A DNA stretch of 64,000 nucleotides. It comes from Aliirhizobium smilacinae (GTDB taxonomy: Bacteria; Pseudomonadota; Alphaproteobacteria; Rhizobiales; Rhizobiaceae). The stretch lies in the NCBI RefSeq assembly GCF_006335145.1, contig NZ_VDMN01000001.1:1860001-1924000 (forward strand), written 5' to 3'. Under the pieces are notes generated by a model. That model was not told the DNA's origin. It saw only the letters and a program-made list of their open reading frames with translations, and did no database searches. Every line of letters starts with the position of its first letter. Within the stretch, counting starts at the first letter, position 1. A program made the position numbers and the translations under genes. Positions 1 to 9,822 of this stretch are shown here, piece by piece.

Positions 1-283
1 TATCTTCAAAACGCAGAACCGCAACGGGCATGCCGAGACGACTGGAAGCTTCATCAGCCATTTCCGGGATGCCATCGGTCGGCATCGCCGAGAACCCACG
101 GGCAATCATCGCGGCGCTGTCACGACCATTGCCGCAGCCGAGTTCGAGAATGGCTGCACCGGCTGGAAGCTTTGCCAAAAACCGATCGAGCTGTATGGAG
201 CTCGGCTGCGAAAGGTGGGATGCGTAAACGTCCGCATTATCCGAATAGAAACGGGAAGTCGGATCGTCCTGCGGCGCGGTCAT
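1..283 (-). CDS. Class I SAM-dependent methyltransferase, N-terminal part (cut by window edge)
   Basis: Only the first 94 or so residues are in the window; the gene runs off the left edge. Read on the minus strand, the ATG at 283 opens a frame with a motif I glycine loop, ILELGCGNGRDSA, typical of Rossmann-fold methyltransferases, preceded by a SRFYSDNADVYASH segment like those of small-molecule methyltransferases. The start lies 4 bases past the stop of the LysE-family gene upstream, so the two are probably co-transcribed. The substrate cannot be inferred. Confidence 0.75.
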   Translation of the reverse strand, partial: MTAPQDDPTSRFYSDNADVYASHLSQPSSIQLDRFLAKLPAGAAILELGCGNGRDSAAMIARGFSAMPTDGIPEMADEASSRLGMPVAVLRFED

Positions 284-287
284 CGCG

Positions 288-905
288 TTACCGCTGCGAC
301 AAGAGCAGCTTCGTGCCGAAACCGACAAAAACCGTCGCCACGCCAAGATCGATCTTCTGTTTCGCCTTGAGATAAGCGGCCGCGACTTTAGGATGGGTAA
401 TCAGCGAGACGAGGCAGGTGTAATACAGTGCGGAGACCATCACCATCACGCCGATGGCGGCGATGCCATAGCTGAACGGGGTGCCGGCCGGCATGGTTAC
501 GGCGAAGAGCGAGGCGACGAAGAGCGCCGACTTCGGATTGGCGAGATTGGTCGCAAGCCCCATGCGGTAGGCCGTTTTCAACGGGATATCGAGCTTTGCC
601 GGGACGAGGTCGGGTGTGCTGCGCGCCTTGCGGACGTCGAGGAAAACACGAATGCCGAGCCAGACCAGATAGAGGCCGCCGGCAATCTTCAGCGCCACAT
701 AGGCAAAGGGCGCCGCCTGGAACAGCACGTTGATGCCAAGCCAACCGGCAATACCCCAGCACAGAGTTCCGGTAATCGTGCCCATGACGGCAAAGATCGC
801 CACCCTGCGCGGTGCCGTCAGGCAATAACGGATCACCAGCAGCGTATTCGGACCCGGCGTGATGCAGGCGACGCCCCAGATCATTGCCACGGATAACAGA
901 AACAT
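288..905 (-). CDS. LysE/RhtB family amino-acid exporter
   Basis: A 205-residue, strongly hydrophobic protein with the family's early signature (ITPGPNTLLVIRY, residues 16-28) and about six membrane segments, the usual size for the LysE/RhtB group. These inner-membrane proteins export amino acids or derivatives such as homoserine lactone; the substrate is not readable from sequence. The ATG at 905 follows an AGG-type ribosome binding site. A methyltransferase gene starts 4 bases downstream, suggesting a two-gene operon separate from dnaA, whose terminator lies just upstream. Confidence 0.85.
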   Translation of the reverse strand: MFLLSVAMIWGVACITPGPNTLLVIRYCLTAPRRVAIFAVMGTITGTLCWGIAGWLGINVLFQAAPFAYVALKIAGGLYLVWLGIRVFLDVRKARSTPDLVPAKLDIPLKTAYRMGLATNLANPKSALFVASLFAVTMPAGTPFSYGIAAIGVMVMVSALYYTCLVSLITHPKVAAAYLKAKQKIDLGVATVFVGFGTKLLLSQR

Positions 906-974
906 TGCGGAGCCTCTTGCTCAACGACCGACATATCGCAGAGGTGCGCCATCCGGGCACGGCCCGTCAAGACG

Positions 975-1006
975 AAAAATGGGCCGCTCCTTACGGAACG
1001 GCCCAT
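975..1006 (-). terminator. Rho-independent terminator of dnaA
   Basis: On the minus strand, ATGGGCCG pairs with CGGCCCAT around a short inner stem and is followed by a run of five T. It lies about 30 bases after the dnaA stop and before the LysE-family gene. Confidence 0.85.
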
Positions 1007-1036
1007 CCAAATCTGCAAACCGGGATCAGCCGGCGA

Positions 1037-2608
1037 TCAGGCGTTGTTTTCGTTGATCAGGCGCTTCAGAAGTTCGACCTCGTGGCCGAGCTTCGTATCG
1101 TCACCGATCAGTTCCTCGATCTTGCGAACGGCGTGAAGAACGGTTGTGTGATCGCGTCCGCCGAAGCGACGGCCGATTTCCGGGAAGGACCGCGGCGTCA
1201 TCGTCTTTGCCAGATACATAGCGATTTGACGCGGTTTGACGATTACCCGTGTACGACGGTTCGACACCAGTTCCTGGCGCGAAACATTGTAGTGGCGTGC
1301 AACAACCCGCTGAATATCCTCGATACGGACGCGCCTTGCCTCACCTGCACCGACGAGATGCGCCAGCAGTTCGTCGACACGCTCGATCGAGAGAGACGGC
1401 TCGAACGTGCGGCGGAACAGGAGCTGGTTGAATGCACCTTCCAGCTCGCGACCGCTGCTGGCAACGTTGCGGGCAACGTGGCTGAGAATTTCGGCCGGAA
1501 TATCGAGCGACGGGTCGTCCTGTCTGGCTGCACGAAGGCGACCCTTCAGCATTTCCAGACGCATTTCGTATTCAGGAGACTCGAGCTCGATGGCAACGCC
1601 GCCCTGGAGGCGCGAGCGAACGCGCGGATCAAGCGATTCCAGTTCCCACGGAGCGCGGTCGGCTGCGACAACAACCTGCTTGGCGCTGTCGAGCAGCATG
1701 TTCAGGAGATGGCAGAACTCGTTCTGGATCATCTTGCCCTGCAGGAACTGCATGTCATCGATGATCAGAAGATCGATGTTGCGCAGACTATCCTTCAGCG
1801 TCAGGGCATCGTTGTCGCGGATCGCGGTCGCGAAACGCCACATGAAATATTCGGCCGTCAGATAAACGACGCGCGGATTGCGGTTGCTGCCGACGGCGGC
1901 ATTGGCGATCGCCTGAAGAAGGTGCGTCTTGCCGAGACCGACATTCGAATGAATGAAGAGCGGGTTGAAGCGCACGGCGCCGGCACCGGCTTCCGCAATC
2001 GTCTTGGCGGCAGCAAGGGCTACGCGGTTTGACGAGCCCTCGATATAGCTGTCGAACGTGTAGCGGCTGTCGAGCGGGGACCCGAACAACGGGCCGGACT
2101 GCGTGTTACGTGCAGTCGGTGCCGCTGAAGGGGCCGGAAACGCAGCAATCTTGCCGATCTCGCGTGGCTGTGACGCCCGATTGAAGTTGGCGGCAGTGTT
2201 GTTGCTCTGGACCACTGCAGGCCGCTCTTCGGCAACACCTGGAACCCGGGTGGCGCGACTTGCGCTGCGCACGAGGATTTCCACCTTGAGAATTTCCTTA
2301 TCTTCCTGCTGGAAGATAGATGTGATGAGCTCGAGATACCGGTTGTTGATCCAGGACTTCAGAAAGGTCGTCGGTACCGTGAGCCTGACAACGCTCTTCG
2401 ACACCGAATGAAGCTTAAGACGCGCAAACCAGCTTACATAAACATCCTGACCGACCTGCGCCTTCAACCGCGCACTAAACCGCTCGAAAAGAGCATCATG
2501 CTGCATTTCCGCTGTTTCCCCTGCCGCTTGGGAGCAAACTGAATCGAACCCTTTTCGTGCGCGGTCGCTATCATCAACTGCCCGTGCCGATACGGTATTC
2601 ATATGCAT
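1037..2608 (-). CDS. dnaA: Chromosomal replication initiator protein DnaA
   Basis: DnaA binds DnaA boxes and opens the origin. The 523-residue product has domain I (about residues 35-120), a Pro/Ala/Ser-rich linker, an AAA+ domain with Walker A GLGKTH (about 234-239) and Walker [11 protein letters not shown], and a C-terminal DNA-binding domain with the family signature [18 protein letters not shown]. The frame is open further upstream to 2704, but the ATG at 2608 (protein begins [13 protein letters not shown]) follows an AAAAGG site and fits rhizobial DnaA. rpsT lies upstream on the same strand, the usual alphaproteobacterial order, and a terminator follows. Confidence 0.97.
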   Translation of the reverse strand: MHMNTVSARAVDDSDRARKGFDSVCSQAAGETAEMQHDALFERFSARLKAQVGQDVYVSWFARLKLHSVSKSVVRLTVPTTFLKSWINNRYLELITSIFQQEDKEILKVEILVRSASRATRVPGVAEERPAVVQSNNTAANFNRASQPREIGKIAAFPAPSAAPTARNTQSGPLFGSPLDSRYTFDSYIEGSSNRVALAAAKTIAEAGAGAVRFNPLFIHSNVGLGKTHLLQAIANAAVGSNRNPRVVYLTAEYFMWRFATAIRDNDALTLKDSLRNIDLLIIDDMQFLQGKMIQNEFCHLLNMLLDSAKQVVVAADRAPWELESLDPRVRSRLQGGVAIELESPEYEMRLEMLKGRLRAARQDDPSLDIPAEILSHVARNVASSGRELEGAFNQLLFRRTFEPSLSIERVDELLAHLVGAGEARRVRIEDIQRVVARHYNVSRQELVSNRRTRVIVKPRQIAMYLAKTMTPRSFPEIGRRFGGRDHTTVLHAVRKIEELIGDDTKLGHEVELLKRLINENNA

Positions 2609-3431
2609 TAATTTGCCGCCTTTTGAATGGAAGCCCGGCGAACTCGTTTCGCCAGACAAAATCGTAAATTTCACTGAGCCCTTCCCGTTTGCGAGAAAGG
2701 CCAATCAATAATCCCCGTATGACCCAGCTTCATCCGCCAGAACGAAGCTCATCGTCCGGTCCGCCTCATTCAGGCCGGTCGATATGGGTTCCCCTGACAC
2801 CTCATCCTCGCATGAGACGTCGCTAAACCAATTTCTTCCCTGAAGCCGCCATGGCAGCTCCGGGCACAAATAGACTGCCGCCAAAAAGCAGGTGCTTTTC
2901 GGTTTGCAACCTTGAGTTTATGGAAAACGGGAATTCTTATCCCGCAGCAAAGAGCGTAAACACCCGTCGCCATCTCTTTGGATGAGATTGCTGACGGAAG
3001 CTCCTGAAGTTGTCCCCGAGCCCCTTGCTGGAGGCCATTTAGGCAGGATCACCTGGCAAGATCAACAGCGTTTTTTACCCAAAATTAAGGGCCGGGCGTT
3101 GACTCTTGGCGCGTGATTTGAATGTCGCAGGGGGGCGCCAAAAGAATCGCTGTTGAATCAATGGGATTCAAATTTGGCCAGCCACAGCGGCTATGAATCA
3201 CAAGAAAAATAAAAATTCGCTTGACTCAACTTTGAGCCAAAAGAACCCCTTCAGAATGAAGGCAAAGCGATAGCTACTTCCCGTAAGCCTCTAATAAACC
3301 TACATTTTCCTTGTCATGCATATGACACGAAACCGTTATTGAGCCGGACAACGATTGATTGTAAAGGCAGAATCGCAGAAAGCCCGGTCGTTAGACCAGG
3401 CTCCCATAAAACGTTTATATTGATAGCCGGC
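2609..3431. other. rpsT-dnaA intergenic region (823 nt) with a GANTC cluster
   Basis: This is the longest gene-free stretch in the window. It is AT-richer than its surroundings and should hold the dnaA promoter. Seven GANTC sites (the CcrM methylation target) lie at 3101, 3144, 3155, 3165, 3195, 3223 and 3370. TTGAATC (3153-3159) and GATTCAA (3165-3171) form an inverted repeat. I found no convincing run of DnaA boxes: TTATCCCGC near 2938 is only a partial match. I see no small gene with a good ribosome binding site. Confidence 0.6.
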
Positions 3432-3698
3432 TTAGGCGGAGAGTGCCTTCACACGAGCAGCAAGACGGGACACCTTGCGGGATGCCGTGTTGCTGTGAAG
3501 AACGCCCTTGGTAGCAGCGCGAGCGATCTCAGGCTGAGCAGCCTTGAGTGCTGCAGCTGCAACCGTCAGATCGCCGGTTGCGATAGCTTCTTCAACCTTA
3601 CGGATGAAGCCGCGAACGCGCGAACGGCGAGCCTTGTTGACTAAAGTGCGGCGAGCGATCTTGCGGGTCGCTTTTTTCGCCGAAGTTGTATTGGCCAT
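3432..3698 (-). CDS. rpsT: 30S ribosomal protein S20
   Basis: This 88-residue, very basic protein begins [15 protein letters not shown] and has the S20 helical pattern of Lys/Arg and Ala. S20 binds the 5' domain of 16S rRNA during early 30S assembly. The open frame extends 12 codons further upstream, but the internal ATG at 3698 gives the standard N-terminus and length. The position upstream of dnaA on the same strand is conserved in alphaproteobacteria. Confidence 0.97.
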   Translation of the reverse strand: MANTTSAKKATRKIARRTLVNKARRSRVRGFIRKVEEAIATGDLTVAAAALKAAQPEIARAATKGVLHSNTASRKVSRLAARVKALSA

Positions 3699-3865
3699 TT
3701 CATGCCTCTCTACGAATTCGAACCAACACTCCACCGTTGCCGCTGGTCATGCGACCCATCATCCAGCAATTCGGGAGCAATAGAGGAAGCCGTGAAGAGG
3801 CTTTCCCAACTGTGGGCGGGCATATAGCGGGAATACGCGCCCCCGTCAACGCGCTTTTTGAGCCT

Positions 3866-4639
3866 CTACCGGTTGGAAAAGGCCGGTTTGCGCTTTTCGA
3901 CGAATGCGGCCATGCCTTCCTTCTGGTCGGCGGTGGCAAACAGGGACTGGAACAGGCGGCGTTCGAAACGCAGACCTTCGGCAAGCGTCGCCTCGAAAGA
4001 GCGGTTGACCGCCTCCTTGGCCATCAGCACGGCCGCACGTGGGAAACCGGCGATCTTGCCTGCTGCGGCCAGCGTTTCATCCATCAGCTGGCCGGGTGCG
4101 ACTACACGCGATACGAGTCCCATGCGCTCGGCTTCCGTCGCATCCATCATCCGTCCGGTAAGCACCATATCCATCGCCTTGGCCTTGCCGACGGCGCGGG
4201 TCAGGCGTTGCGAGCCGCCCATGCCCGGAATGACGCCGAGGGTGATTTCCGGCTGACCGAATTTGGCGGTATCCGCTGCAATGATGAAGTCGCACATCAT
4301 GGCAAGCTCACAGCCGCCGCCGAGCGCGAAACCTGAAACGGCGGCGATCAGCGGCTTGCGGAAGGTCGCAACGGCGTCCCAGCCGGCGACGAAGTCACCG
4401 AGATAGGCATCGACGAATTCGAGCGACTGCATTTCCTTGATATCGGCACCGGCGGCAAATGCCTTTTCCGATCCGGTCAGGACAGCGGCCGCTACCGCAT
4501 CATTACTGTCAAAGGCAGCGAGTGCCGCTGTCAGTTCCACCATGACGGTCGAATTGAGGGCATTGAGTGCCTGCGGGCGATTGAGCGTCACGATCGCGAC
4601 CGTGCCACGGATTTCCGTCAATATCGTTTCATAGGTCAC
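3866..4639 (-). CDS. Enoyl-CoA hydratase/isomerase family protein
   Basis: A 257-residue crotonase-fold enzyme with the oxyanion-hole segments of enoyl-CoA hydratases: [13 protein letters not shown] (about residues 58-70) and [14 protein letters not shown] (about 107-120). The conserved acidic positions lie around [15 protein letters not shown]. It probably hydrates short-chain trans-2-enoyl-CoA in beta-oxidation. The start is GTG at 4639 behind an AAAGG site. The gene lies 37 bases downstream of mutM, and this mutM-ech-rpsT-dnaA order is common in rhizobia. The exact substrate (fatty acid or phenylacetate route) is not certain. Confidence 0.92.
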   Translation of the reverse strand: MTYETILTEIRGTVAIVTLNRPQALNALNSTVMVELTAALAAFDSNDAVAAAVLTGSEKAFAAGADIKEMQSLEFVDAYLGDFVAGWDAVATFRKPLIAAVSGFALGGGCELAMMCDFIIAADTAKFGQPEITLGVIPGMGGSQRLTRAVGKAKAMDMVLTGRMMDATEAERMGLVSRVVAPGQLMDETLAAAGKIAGFPRAAVLMAKEAVNRSFEATLAEGLRFERRLFQSLFATADQKEGMAAFVEKRKPAFSNR

Positions 4640-4676
4640 GGAAGTGCGCCTTTCGTGTTTCTGGCCTGTTTCCGGC

Positions 4677-5555
4677 CTATTTCTGGCAGGTCGGGCAATA
4701 GAAGGTGGATCTGCCGGATTGTGTTATGCGGGTGACGGTACCGCCGCAGCCGGGCATGCGGCAAGCCTCGCCCTCGCGGTCGTAGACCGAGAAGGAATGC
4801 TGGAAATATCCGAGTGATCCATCCGTCTGTATATGATCGCGCAAAGACGATCCTCCGGCGGCGATCGCATCGACAATGACGGCGCGGATTTCTTCCGTCA
4901 GCCGCGTCAATTCCTTTTTCGGTCGGCCACCGGGCGTGACGAGCGTGCCCGACTGCCGCTTGGGCGACAGATGCGAACGCCACAGCGCCTCGCAGACATA
5001 GATGTTGCCGAGTCCTGCAATAACGGTCTGGTCGAGCAGAGCTCCCTTGAGCGGCTGGCTCTTGCCACTCAGTCGCCGGGCCAGATAGTCGGCATCCAGG
5101 GCATTGCCGGTCGGCTCCGGCCCGAGTTCGGCAAAGGCCGGATAAAGATCGAGTTCGCTGCGCTTCCACAAATGCATGAAGCCGAAACGGCGCGGATCGT
5201 TATAGATGACTTTCTGATGCTTGCCGTCGTGCTCGACATGGAAGATGACGTGATCGTGCTTGCTATCCTTCGAGCGTGCATGATGAAAATCTCCCTGCAC
5301 CGTCTCCTCGATACGGAACGAGCCCGACATGCCGAGATGGCTGATCAGGGTGAGATCGTCTTCCAGCTCTATCAGCAGGTATTTCGCCCGTCTTCCCAGC
5401 GAAACGATACGGCGACCACTCACCTTCTCAGCAAAGGCTTCCGGCAGGGGAAACCGAAGATCGGCGCGGTTGAGTTCGAGGCGGTTTACGAGCGCCCCTT
5501 CCATGACCGGGGCAAGCCCACGTCTGACGGTTTCGACCTCTGGCAATTCAGGCAT
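4677..5555 (-). CDS. mutM: Formamidopyrimidine-DNA glycosylase (Fpg/MutM)
   Basis: A bifunctional glycosylase/AP lyase that removes 8-oxoguanine and formamidopyrimidines. The product starts [14 protein letters not shown], so the catalytic Pro2 and Glu3 are present after Met removal. The central H2TH region includes [18 protein letters not shown]. The C-terminal zinc finger has four cysteines (CRMPGC and CPTC). At 292 residues it is slightly longer than the E. coli enzyme, mostly through a mid-protein insertion rich in His and Lys near residues 88-105. It is divergent from ubiE. Confidence 0.97.
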   Translation of the reverse strand: MPELPEVETVRRGLAPVMEGALVNRLELNRADLRFPLPEAFAEKVSGRRIVSLGRRAKYLLIELEDDLTLISHLGMSGSFRIEETVQGDFHHARSKDSKHDHVIFHVEHDGKHQKVIYNDPRRFGFMHLWKRSELDLYPAFAELGPEPTGNALDADYLARRLSGKSQPLKGALLDQTVIAGLGNIYVCEALWRSHLSPKRQSGTLVTPGGRPKKELTRLTEEIRAVIVDAIAAGGSSLRDHIQTDGSLGYFQHSFSVYDREGEACRMPGCGGTVTRITQSGRSTFYCPTCQK

Positions 5556-5707
5556 GAATACCTAACTTCCTGTTTCAACAACGGCGCCGGTGATCTATAG
5601 ACCGGACTGATACTGCATTTACGAACCGGGCCATCCACCACATAGCGTTCGACACCTCGTTTCGCTACGGTCGGCCGCTCAGGATTTTAGACGTTAAGGA
5701 GCAATCG

Positions 5708-6484
5708 ATGACCGAAGCCCGAACTGGCGCCCAAGGCGGAATGGAAACCTCCTATGGTTTTCGTCAGGTCGCGGACGGAGAAAAGCAGGAGCTGGTCAAC
5801 GACGTCTTCCACAAGGTCGCCAAGCGCTACGATATCATGAACGACGTGATGTCGGCCGGCATGCACCGTGTCTGGAAGGATGCAATGATCGCCGCGCTTA
5901 GCCCACGCAAGGAAGAAGGCTACAGGACGCTCGACGTGGCCGGCGGCACCGGCGACGTCGCATTCCGTATCGTCGAAGCGTCCGGGCGCAAGGCCCATAC
6001 GACCGTACTCGATATCAACGGCTCGATGCTCGGCGTCGGCGCAGAGCGCGCCGCCAAGAAGAAGCTTTCCGACAATCTCGATTTCGTCGAAGCCAATGCG
6101 GAAAAGCTGCCTTTCGAGGACAATTCCTTCGACGCCTATACGGTCGCCTTCGGCATCCGCAACGTGCCGCGCATCGATGTGGCGCTTTCGGAAGCCTATC
6201 GGGTGCTGAAGCGCGGCGGCAGACTGCTGGTGCTGGAGTTTTCCGAAGTCGACATGCCGTTGCTCGACAAGTTCTATGAAGAGTGGTCGTTCAAGGCTAT
6301 TCCTCAATTTGGCAAGATGATTACCGGCGACGCCGAGCCCTACCAGTATCTGGTGGAATCGATCCGCAAATTCCCCAACCAGGAAAATTTCGCCACGATG
6401 ATCCGCACCGCCGGTTTTTCGCGCGTGACCTACACCAATTACACCGGCGGTATCGCGGCCCTGCATTCCGGCTGGAAGCTTTGA
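5708..6484 (+). CDS. ubiE: Ubiquinone/menaquinone C-methyltransferase UbiE
   Basis: Catalyses the SAM-dependent C-methylation of the benzoquinol ring in ubiquinone synthesis. The 258-residue protein has the UbiE hallmarks [18 protein letters not shown] (about residues 37-54), SAM-binding [12 protein letters not shown] and [15 protein letters not shown]-type site precedes the ATG at 5708. ubiB starts 4 bases after the stop, so the two quinone genes form an operon divergent from mutM. Confidence 0.97.
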   Translation: MTEARTGAQGGMETSYGFRQVADGEKQELVNDVFHKVAKRYDIMNDVMSAGMHRVWKDAMIAALSPRKEEGYRTLDVAGGTGDVAFRIVEASGRKAHTTVLDINGSMLGVGAERAAKKKLSDNLDFVEANAEKLPFEDNSFDAYTVAFGIRNVPRIDVALSEAYRVLKRGGRLLVLEFSEVDMPLLDKFYEEWSFKAIPQFGKMITGDAEPYQYLVESIRKFPNQENFATMIRTAGFSRVTYTNYTGGIAALHSGWKL

Positions 6485-6488
6485 GCGC

Positions 6489-8048
6489 ATGAGCACGATC
6501 GGCGCCTATTTCCGGCTCGCCCGTGTCGGCTGGGTCCTCGTCCGCGAAGGTGTGGTTTCCGCATTGCCGACCGAGGACATGCCGCCCGTTGTCGGCCTCG
6601 CCAAATCGCTGCTTGAGCCGCTGACGCGGTTTCGGGCGAAAAAGCAGGCTCGCAGCGAGAGGCTGACTCGTGCCGTCGCCCGGCTCGGCCCCTCCTATGT
6701 CAAGATCGGCCAGTTCCTCGCCACCCGGCCGGATGTCGTCGGCGTCGATTGGGCCGTCGATCTGGCCATGCTGCAGGATCGGATGGCGTTTTTCCCGACG
6801 GAAGCCGCCAAGAACGCAATCCAGACCTCGCTCGGCCGACCGATCGAAGACCTCTACACATCCTTCGAAGAACCGATCGCCGCTGCATCCATCGCCCAGG
6901 TTCATCCGGCGATCGTGAATGGAAAAAAAGTGGCCGTGAAAGTGGTGCGCCCCGGCGTGCGCCAGCGTTTCGCGCATGACATCGAGGGCATGTATGTGGT
7001 CGCCCGCATGCAGGAACGCCTCATGCCTTCGAGCCGGCGCCTGCGGCCGATCGAGGTGACACGGACGCTCGAACAGACGACCAAGATGGAAATGGACCTG
7101 CGCCTCGAGGCCGCGGCCCTTTCCGAAATTGCCGAAAACACAAAGGACGACCCAGGTTTCCGCTTTCCTGAAGTCGATTGGGAACGCACCGGCCGCGACG
7201 TGATCACCATGGAGTGGATCGACGGCGTCAAAATGAACGATGTCGAAGCTTTGCGCGCGGCCGGCCACAATCTTGAAAAGCTTGCAGAAGTGCTGATCCA
7301 GTCATTTCTGCGGCACACGCTGCGCGACGGCTTTTTCCATGCCGACATGCATCCCGGCAATCTGTTCGTCGACAGCAGCGGCACGATCGTCGCTGTCGAC
7401 ATGGGCATTACCGGGCGGCTGGGAAAGAAGGAGCGCCGCTTCCTCGCCGAAATCCTGTTCGGCTTCATCACGCGCGACTACATGCGCGTCGCCGAAGTCC
7501 ATTTCGAGGCCGGTTATGTGCCGGCACATCATGACGTCGCAGCCTTTGCCCAGGCGATACGGGCGATCGGCGAGCCGATCCACGGTCAGCCAGCCGAGAC
7601 GATTTCGATGGCCCGTTTGCTGGCACTGCTTTTTGAGGTGACGGATCTTTTCGAGATGCAGACGCGGCCGGAGCTTATCCTCTTGCAGAAGACGATGGTG
7701 GTTGTCGAAGGCGTATCGCGCATGCTCAACCCCCGCTTCAACATGTGGAAGGCATCGGAGCCTGTCGTCGGAGACTGGATCCGCGACAATCTCGGTCCGA
7801 AACGAGTTCTGTCAGACCTGAAGGATGGCGCAAAGGCGGCGATAAAGCTCGCTGAGGCCCTGCCGGAAATCGCTTCCAAGACCGAGACGCTGCACCGCGA
7901 ACTCGTGCATATGAGCAAGAACGGTCTGCGCTTCGACACGGAAACGGCAGAAGCGATCGGAAAGTCGGAGGCCCGGCACAGCCGCTATGGGCGGCTGGCG
8001 CTCTGGGTGATTGCCGCAGCGCTCGTCTATATCGCCATCACGCTCTGA
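6489..8048 (+). CDS. ubiB: Ubiquinone biosynthesis kinase-like protein UbiB
   Basis: An atypical kinase of the ABC1/ADCK/UbiB family needed for ubiquinone synthesis. The 519-residue protein has the N-terminal KxGQ motif (YVKIGQFLATRPD), the alanine-rich loop variant AAASIAQVHPA in place of a kinase P-loop, a catalytic-type HADMHPGNLF and a metal-binding VDMGITG. A hydrophobic C-terminal helix (LALWVIAAALVYIAITL) should anchor it in the inner membrane. It starts 4 bases after ubiE. Confidence 0.96.
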   Translation: MSTIGAYFRLARVGWVLVREGVVSALPTEDMPPVVGLAKSLLEPLTRFRAKKQARSERLTRAVARLGPSYVKIGQFLATRPDVVGVDWAVDLAMLQDRMAFFPTEAAKNAIQTSLGRPIEDLYTSFEEPIAAASIAQVHPAIVNGKKVAVKVVRPGVRQRFAHDIEGMYVVARMQERLMPSSRRLRPIEVTRTLEQTTKMEMDLRLEAAALSEIAENTKDDPGFRFPEVDWERTGRDVITMEWIDGVKMNDVEALRAAGHNLEKLAEVLIQSFLRHTLRDGFFHADMHPGNLFVDSSGTIVAVDMGITGRLGKKERRFLAEILFGFITRDYMRVAEVHFEAGYVPAHHDVAAFAQAIRAIGEPIHGQPAETISMARLLALLFEVTDLFEMQTRPELILLQKTMVVVEGVSRMLNPRFNMWKASEPVVGDWIRDNLGPKRVLSDLKDGAKAAIKLAEALPEIASKTETLHRELVHMSKNGLRFDTETAEAIGKSEARHSRYGRLALWVIAAALVYIAITL

Positions 8049-8121
8049 CGGGATCGAACGCGACATCGGTGTCCGTATTTTGGGATATCCCTCGGCCGCT
8101 CATCTCCAATAGTGTGGGACC

Positions 8122-9696
8122 ATGGCAAAGCAGATATCCGAACCGAAATTTCCCATCCAACTGACCGGCCAACCGCTCGGCTTCGCAGAGCTTCTGGTCA
8201 TCGGAGACGGTCGTGCGGAGGTGAGCACCGATCCGCTCGGCATGGCACGTGTGAGAGCCGCCAGAGCCGTGCTCGAACAGGCGATTGCCGACGGCATGCC
8301 TGTCTATGGCGCAACCACCGGCGTCGGCGCCATGAAGGATATCGAATGGTCCAGCGATGAACTCGACCAGTTCAATCTCGGTCTGGTACGCGCCCATCAT
8401 TTCGGTACCGGCGATCCCTTTCCAATACCTGTCGTGCGCAATGCCATCGCAATGCGGATCAACACGGCGCTCACCGGTTATGTCGGCTGCACGCCGGAAC
8501 TGGTGGAGAGTTATCTCGCCCTGCTTGCTGCAGACGTCATCCCGATCGTTCGCCGCACGGGATCGATCGGCTGCGCCGATATCGGCCTGATGGGGCAGAT
8601 CGGCGCCGTACTGACGGGCGTCGGCGAGGCCGTTTACCAGGGCAAGCGGATGCCGGCGGAAGAGGCGTTCAAGGCCGCGGGCCTCAGCTCCCAACGAATG
8701 GCGCCACGTGACGGTCTCGCCTCGCTGAGTGTCAATTCGGTAAGTTTCGCCGCCGCGGCCCGCATCATGCGTGGGGCAGCCGGCGCATTGCGGGTCTTGC
8801 TCGCAACCGGGCTGACGGCCGCCGGCGCCATGGGCGCTTCCCGCGATCCCTGGTTTGCCGTCACCCATGTGGGCACACCACGCGAGGCGATGATCGGCTC
8901 CTGGCTGCTCAACGCGTCGCAGGGCTGGGCTTGGCCGAGCGGCACGCATGTGCAGGATCCGCTGAGCCTTCGAATGATCCCGCAGGTTTTCGGTGCGGTC
9001 TTCGAGAGCGTGCTGACCTCCGGCCACAAGATCCTCGCCGCGACCGGGCGTTCGGACGACAATCCCGTCATTGCCGATGGGCGGGTGCTGACCTCCGGCG
9101 GATCGCTGCCGCTCGACGTGACCGTGCTGATGGAATCGGCTGTGCTCTGCATGGCGCATGCGGCGCGCAACTCCTTCAACCGCTGCGTCCTGCTGGGCAA
9201 CGGTCAGCGCCGCGACCTACCGGTCAATCTCGTACCGCCCGGGGCGATCGCCACCGGCTTCGGACCGATCATCAAGCTTGCGGGCGATATCTATTCGCGG
9301 GTTCTTTCGATGAGCAATCCTGTCTCGGCACAATCGATCGTCGTTGCCGGCGGCATGGAGGACGAGGCTGCATTCCTGCCCCTGGTGGTCGAGCGGTTCG
9401 AACGGCAGGTACGCGCACTGAGACGCCTTGCCGGTCTGGAGGCGCTTCTGGCGGCGCAGGCGATGGATCTGCATGGCGACGAGCCGGGCGGTGCTGTCGG
9501 GCTTATCTACGAGGTGGTGCGCAAACACGCGGCATTCTACACGATCGATCGCGCCCTCTCCGCAGAGGTGGAAGCGATCGAGGAAGAGCTTGCTTCCGAC
9601 GCATTCCTGGCACGGCTGATCGCAATCTCCCCCATCCATGCGATCGACGATTTCTTCGCGCTCGGCGGCCTTGGCATGCAAGGCATCGAGACGTGA
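8122..9696 (+). CDS. Aromatic amino acid/histidine ammonia-lyase family protein lacking the Ala-Ser-Gly cofactor triad
   Basis: The 524-residue protein is homologous along its length to HutH/PAL enzymes. It has the tyrosine loop YGATTGVG (about residues 62-69), a GSIG...IGLMGQIGAVLTGVGEA helix region, and a GRSDDNPV-like segment. In active members an Ala-Ser-Gly triplet after GS(V/I)G cyclises to the MIO electrophile. Here the aligned positions are Cys151-Ala152-Asp153 (codons 8572-8580), so a standard MIO cannot form. It may have lost lyase chemistry or do something else. It stands alone downstream of ubiB, with no hut genes nearby. Confidence 0.85.
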   Translation: MAKQISEPKFPIQLTGQPLGFAELLVIGDGRAEVSTDPLGMARVRAARAVLEQAIADGMPVYGATTGVGAMKDIEWSSDELDQFNLGLVRAHHFGTGDPFPIPVVRNAIAMRINTALTGYVGCTPELVESYLALLAADVIPIVRRTGSIGCADIGLMGQIGAVLTGVGEAVYQGKRMPAEEAFKAAGLSSQRMAPRDGLASLSVNSVSFAAAARIMRGAAGALRVLLATGLTAAGAMGASRDPWFAVTHVGTPREAMIGSWLLNASQGWAWPSGTHVQDPLSLRMIPQVFGAVFESVLTSGHKILAATGRSDDNPVIADGRVLTSGGSLPLDVTVLMESAVLCMAHAARNSFNRCVLLGNGQRRDLPVNLVPPGAIATGFGPIIKLAGDIYSRVLSMSNPVSAQSIVVAGGMEDEAAFLPLVVERFERQVRALRRLAGLEALLAAQAMDLHGDEPGGAVGLIYEVVRKHAAFYTIDRALSAEVEAIEEELASDAFLARLIAISPIHAIDDFFALGGLGMQGIET

Positions 9697-9822
9697 ACGG
9701 AATTTGACGGGAAAGCCTGCGTTTCCAGAGCTTTCGCCATTCCTGCACCACAGCCACGTCTTGATTCCGCCGGTTTTTTCATACCTCTTTAAGGAATACA
9801 TTCCTCTTCCCGGAGATTGCCG

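Noticed and set aside
884..2032. 382-codon plus-strand frame opposite dnaA
   Set aside because: Shadow of dnaA; no ribosome binding site and no recognisable domain.
2609..3431. Chromosomal origin of replication
   Set aside because: The region is AT-rich beside dnaA, but I found no cluster of TTATCCACA-like boxes, and in rhizobia and Caulobacter the origin maps near hemE rather than dnaA.
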